The translations under genes were made by a program, and so were the position numbers. From assembly GCA_900554135.1 (NCBI GenBank), contig USFU01000071.1, positions 1 to 8,181 of the forward strand: a stretch of 8,181 nt of DNA, read 5' to 3'. The notes below the pieces were generated by a model. It was not told the origin of the DNA, did not search any database, and saw nothing but the letters and a program-made list of their open reading frames with translations. This document shows positions 6,016 to 8,181 of the stretch, one piece after another (within the stretch, counting starts at the first letter, position 1; every line of letters starts with the position of its first letter). This DNA comes from an uncultured Collinsella sp. (GTDB lineage Bacteria; Actinomycetota; Coriobacteriia; Coriobacteriales; Coriobacteriaceae).

Positions 6016-7398
6016 ATGATCATTACTCTGTGTGGTGGCGGATCCACCTTTACCCCCGGCATCGTCAAGTCCATCGCTCTGCGCAAGGACGAGCTCGACG
6101 TTGACGAGATTCGTCTGTACGACATCAACGAGGAGCGCCAGCGCAAGATCGGCGTGCTCGTGGACTGGATTTTGCACGAGGACCTTGGCCTGGACATCAA
6201 GCTCACGGTGACCACCGACAAAAAGACGGCTTTTACCGACGCGAGCTTCGTGTTTGCCCAGATGCGCGTGGGTGGCTACGCCATGCGCGAGCAGGACGAG
6301 AAGATTCCGCTGCGTCACGGCTGCGTGGGTCAGGAGACTTGCGGTTGCGGCGGCCTTGCCTACGGCATGCGCACCATCTTCCCCATGGTCGAGCTGATCG
6401 ATGACGTTGAGAAGTACGCCAAGAAGGACTACTGGATTCTCAACTACTCCAACCCTGCCGCCATCGTCTCCGAGGGCTGCCGCGTGCTGCGCCCCAACGC
6501 TCGCATCATCAACATCTGCGACATGCCGATCGCGATCATCGACGTGGTTTGCGCCGCGCTCGATATCGAGAAGAAGGATGTCGAGTACGATTACTTTGGC
6601 CTCAACCACTTTGGTTGGTTTACCTCGATCCGTCACAAGGGCGAGGAGGTCCTGCCCCAGCTGCGCGAGTACATCAAGGAGCACCAGATCCTGCTGCCCG
6701 ACTCCTACCTCAAGGGCATGGGCTCGCTCATGGCAAAGAAGCCCGAGGAGACCGCCGACGAGCACCCCGAGCAGAACCGCCACACCAAGGGCAGCTGGTA
6801 CTACGTCTGGAAGGGCGAGTACGAGATCATGGAGTGCTTCCCGGAGTACCTGCCCAACACGTATCTGAACTACTACCTGCAGCAGAAGGAGTTCGTCGAG
6901 CACTCCAACCCCGAGCGCACCCGTGCGAATGAGGTTGAGGAGACGCGCGAGAAGAACCTCTTCGACGGCATCGATCACTACGAGAAGACGGGCGAGATCG
7001 ACGAGAGCACGTTCTATGCGGGTAGCCACGGCGACTGGATTGCCGACCTGGCTATCGCTCTGAAGAACGACACCAAGCAGCGCTTCCTGGTCATTTGCGA
7101 GAACAAGGGCGCTATCCCCAACATGCCCTACGACGCTATGGTCGAGCTGCCTGCCTACATTGGCAAGAACGGCCCCGAGGTCATCAGCCGCGACAACATT
7201 CCTCTGTTCCAGCAGGGCCTCATGATGCAGCAGCTGAACTCCGAGAAGCTCGTGGTCGAGGCTACGATCGAGGGTTCGTACGAGAAGGCGCTCAAGGCCT
7301 TTACGCTGAACAAGACCGTGCCTTCGATGAAGGTCGCCAAGGAAGTTCTCGACGACATGATCGAGGCCAACAAGGGTTACTGGCCCGAGCTTAAGTAA
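6016..7398 (+). CDS. 6-phospho-alpha-glucosidase, glycoside hydrolase family 4 (MalH/GlvA/AglB type)
   Basis: The product has 460 residues, usual for GH4. The N-terminal Rossmann loop CGGGSTFTPG (6-15) binds NAD. The signature CDMP (C168-D169-M170-P171) is, in this family, the mark of 6-phospho-alpha-glucosidases; CNVP marks the beta enzymes and CHSV the alpha-galactosidases. C168 and H198 (GLNHFGW) are the expected metal ligands, and NYSNPA (143-148) is a further conserved block. GH4 enzymes act through oxidation and elimination, need NAD and a divalent metal such as manganese, and work in the cytoplasm. Here it should split a 6-phospho-alpha-glucoside delivered by the EIICB permease into glucose 6-phosphate and the aglycone. 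The start is ATG at 6016, 3 bases after the permease stop, with AAGGAG (6001-6006) lying inside the permease gene. It is the last gene of the operon. Confidence 0.94.
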   Translation: MIITLCGGGSTFTPGIVKSIALRKDELDVDEIRLYDINEERQRKIGVLVDWILHEDLGLDIKLTVTTDKKTAFTDASFVFAQMRVGGYAMREQDEKIPLRHGCVGQETCGCGGLAYGMRTIFPMVELIDDVEKYAKKDYWILNYSNPAAIVSEGCRVLRPNARIINICDMPIAIIDVVCAALDIEKKDVEYDYFGLNHFGWFTSIRHKGEEVLPQLREYIKEHQILLPDSYLKGMGSLMAKKPEETADEHPEQNRHTKGSWYYVWKGEYEIMECFPEYLPNTYLNYYLQQKEFVEHSNPERTRANEVEETREKNLFDGIDHYEKTGEIDESTFYAGSHGDWIADLAIALKNDTKQRFLVICENKGAIPNMPYDAMVELPAYIGKNGPEVISRDNIPLFQQGLMMQQLNSEKLVVEATIEGSYEKALKAFTLNKTVPSMKVAKEVLDDMIEANKGYWPELK

Positions 7399-7430
7399 AA
7401 GCAACAGGGTCGCTGACCGCATGCCTGGAG

Positions 7431-7475
7431 CAATGCCCCGTCCACGTGATTGCGTGGGCGGGGCATTGTCATTTG
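7431..7475 (+). terminator. Terminator-like hairpin after the PTS operon
   Basis: A 16-bp stem (7431-7446 with 7453-7468, one G-U pair) closes a 6-base loop, 32 bases after the GH4 stop. The stem is long and GC-rich, but the tail TCATTTGG is T-poor, so release may be inefficient or helped by Rho. It may also protect the mRNA 3' end. Confidence 0.7.
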
Positions 7476-7507
7476 GTAACGCGTTTTATCAAATATGGCA
7501 TTTATCT

Positions 7508-7530
7508 GCGGTAATGTTCTATTTCACCGC
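7508..7530. promoter_or_regulatory. Inverted repeat upstream of the iron-sulfur flavoprotein gene
   Basis: GCGGT (7508-7512) and ACCGC (7526-7530) form a perfect 5-bp dyad around 13 bases. A -10-like TTATAC follows at 7544-7549. This might be an operator near the promoter, but the arms are short and I see no convincing -35. Confidence 0.2.
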
Positions 7531-7569
7531 CGAGGGTGACATTTTATACCGCCTGCCGAACTGCGTGGA

Positions 7570-7590
7570 GACCTAACAACTTTTTAGGTC
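7570..7590. promoter_or_regulatory. Perfect 7-bp inverted repeat, possible operator
   Basis: GACCTAA (7570-7576) and TTAGGTC (7584-7590) are exact reverse complements around a 7-base spacer. The site lies about 65 bases before the ATG at 7655, just downstream of the -10-like sequence at 7544-7549, a position suitable for a repressor site or a leader hairpin. The 3' arm is not followed by a T-run, so it does not look like a terminator. Confidence 0.35.
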
Positions 7591-7613
7591 AGTGTTGTGC
7601 GTGTAGCAACTTC

Positions 7614-7633
7614 GCCCGGCCTCGCCTCCGGGC
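7614..7633 (+). other. GC-rich hairpin in the leader before the 7655 gene
   Basis: GCCCGG (7614-7619) pairs with CCGGGC (7628-7633) around an 8-base loop. It ends 8 bases before the GAGAGGGGA ribosome binding site (7642-7650) and so could influence translation or mRNA stability. No regulatory family is recognised. Confidence 0.3.
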
Positions 7634-7654
7634 TGCCATGTGAGAGGGGATCTT

Positions 7655-8181
7655 ATGGCTCGACTGCACGTAATGGAACGCAGCCACGCTCAGGCCGTCA
7701 TGGACGACCTGCACGATGCGCTTGGACGCCGTCTGGCGGTGAGTTCGCTCGCCCCGTGCCCCGTTGAGTTTACGGCGGCGCTCGTCAACCTGTGCTCCAC
7801 CCAGAGCTGCGGCAAGTGCACGCCCTGCCGCGTGGGCTTGAGCGCGCTGAGCGACCTGCTCGCCGATGTGCTCGAGGGCCGCGCCGATGAGTCCACGCTC
7901 AACTTGATTGAGCGCACGGCCCGCACCATCTATCTTTCGAGCGATTGCGCCATCGGTTACGAGGCCGGCGCCATGGCGCTTACGGCTATCCGCGGTTTCC
8001 GCGACGATTTTGAGCACCACATCCGCGAGCACTCCTGTGGCTTTGACCGCGAGGCCCGCGTCCCGTGCGTCTCGGGCTGTCCGGCGCACGTCGACATTCC
8101 CGGTTACATTTCGCTCGTCGAGGCCGGCCGCTATGCCGATGCCGTCAAGGTCATCCGCAAGAACAACCCGCTGCCGCTCGT
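7655..8181 (+). CDS. NuoF-type 4Fe-4S / GltD-type oxidoreductase, N-terminal part (3' end outside window)
   Basis: The frame stays open from ATG 7655 to the window end, 175 codons plus two bases. The start is supported by GAGAGGGGA at 7642-7650. Residues about 30-125 match the C-terminal iron-sulfur domain of NADH dehydrogenase subunit NuoF: SCGKCTPCRVG (51-61) supplies C52, C55 and C58, and C98 in SSDCAIG is the likely fourth ligand. The segment from about 134 matches the N-terminus of glutamate synthase small subunit GltD: PCVSGCPAHVDIPGYI (137-152, with C138 and C142) and later KNNPLPL. The missing rest should hold further cysteines and FAD- and NAD(P)H-binding domains. Proteins of this shape carry electrons between NAD(P)H and iron-sulfur partners such as hydrogenases or formate dehydrogenases in anaerobes. 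The FMN-binding part of NuoF is absent. Partner and substrate cannot be told from this fragment. Confidence 0.85.
   Translation, partial: MARLHVMERSHAQAVMDDLHDALGRRLAVSSLAPCPVEFTAALVNLCSTQSCGKCTPCRVGLSALSDLLADVLEGRADESTLNLIERTARTIYLSSDCAIGYEAGAMALTAIRGFRDDFEHHIREHSCGFDREARVPCVSGCPAHVDIPGYISLVEAGRYADAVKVIRKNNPLPL

Noticed and set aside
4363..7422. A 1019-codon open frame on the - strand spanning the permease and GH4 genes
   Set aside because: It is antisense to two genes with clear families and catalytic motifs. Its translation is a low-complexity run of Leu, Val, Asp, His and Gly with no recognisable domain, as expected when strongly biased GC-rich codons leave the opposite strand free of stops.
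7595..7611. A Rex-like site (TTGTGC...AGCAA) before the redox gene
   Set aside because: The right half does not match the TCACAA consensus half-site, and the dyad is only about 4 bp, so the resemblance is too weak.
7589..8089. A 166-codon - strand open frame at the right edge
   Set aside because: It is antisense to the + strand frame from 7655, which carries clear NuoF- and GltD-type cysteine motifs and a good ribosome binding site.

Overview
The window looks like chromosomal DNA from a high-GC, Gram-positive gut anaerobe of the Coriobacteriia. Collinsella is my best guess, from codon use, the DEAD-box helicase with a very long arginine/glycine tail, and the mix of PTS sugar uptake with iron-sulfur redox proteins. 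No 16S or other marker gene is present, so this is an inference. Every gene I accept is on the + strand.

Layout. (1) 1-1251: the 3' part of a DEAD-box RNA helicase gene, closed by a strong intrinsic terminator (1284-1320). (2) 1321-1872: about 550 bases with no convincing gene. They hold a second strong terminator without an obvious gene of its own (1609-1653) and a 233-base segment (1425-1657) bounded by 26-base imperfect inverted repeats. (3) 1873-2634: a flavodoxin/ferredoxin fusion of the EFR1 type. (4) 2635-2910: a control region with two sets of direct repeats, a promoter, and what looks like a LicT/BglG-type ribonucleic antiterminator (RAT) overlapping a terminator. (5) 2911-7398: a four-gene operon: glucose-type PTS EIIA, BglG/LicT-family antiterminator, PTS EIICB permease, and a GH4 6-phospho-alpha-glucosidase; a long GC-rich hairpin follows (7431-7468). 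(6) 7399-7654: a spacer with several inverted repeats. (7) 7655-8181: the 5' part of an iron-sulfur flavoprotein joining a NuoF-type 4Fe-4S domain to a GltD-type N-terminus.

How the operon works together (inference from families and motifs). EIICB imports and phosphorylates an alpha-glucoside such as maltose or a sucrose isomer. It has no EIIA domain, and the first gene of the operon can supply one. The GH4 enzyme carries the Cys-Asp-Met-Pro signature of 6-phospho-alpha-glucosidases and would split the phosphorylated sugar into glucose 6-phosphate and the aglycone. The antiterminator has an RNA-binding N-terminus and four PRD histidines, and probably acts on the RAT/terminator pair just upstream of the EIIA gene. 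That would make an autoregulated, sugar-induced switch.

I found no CRISPR array, tRNA, rRNA, transposase or phage gene. I did not find a clearly novel system. The most interesting signals are the RAT/terminator switch, the inverted-repeat element at 1425-1657, the paired direct repeats upstream of the operon promoter, and the domain fusion at the right edge.
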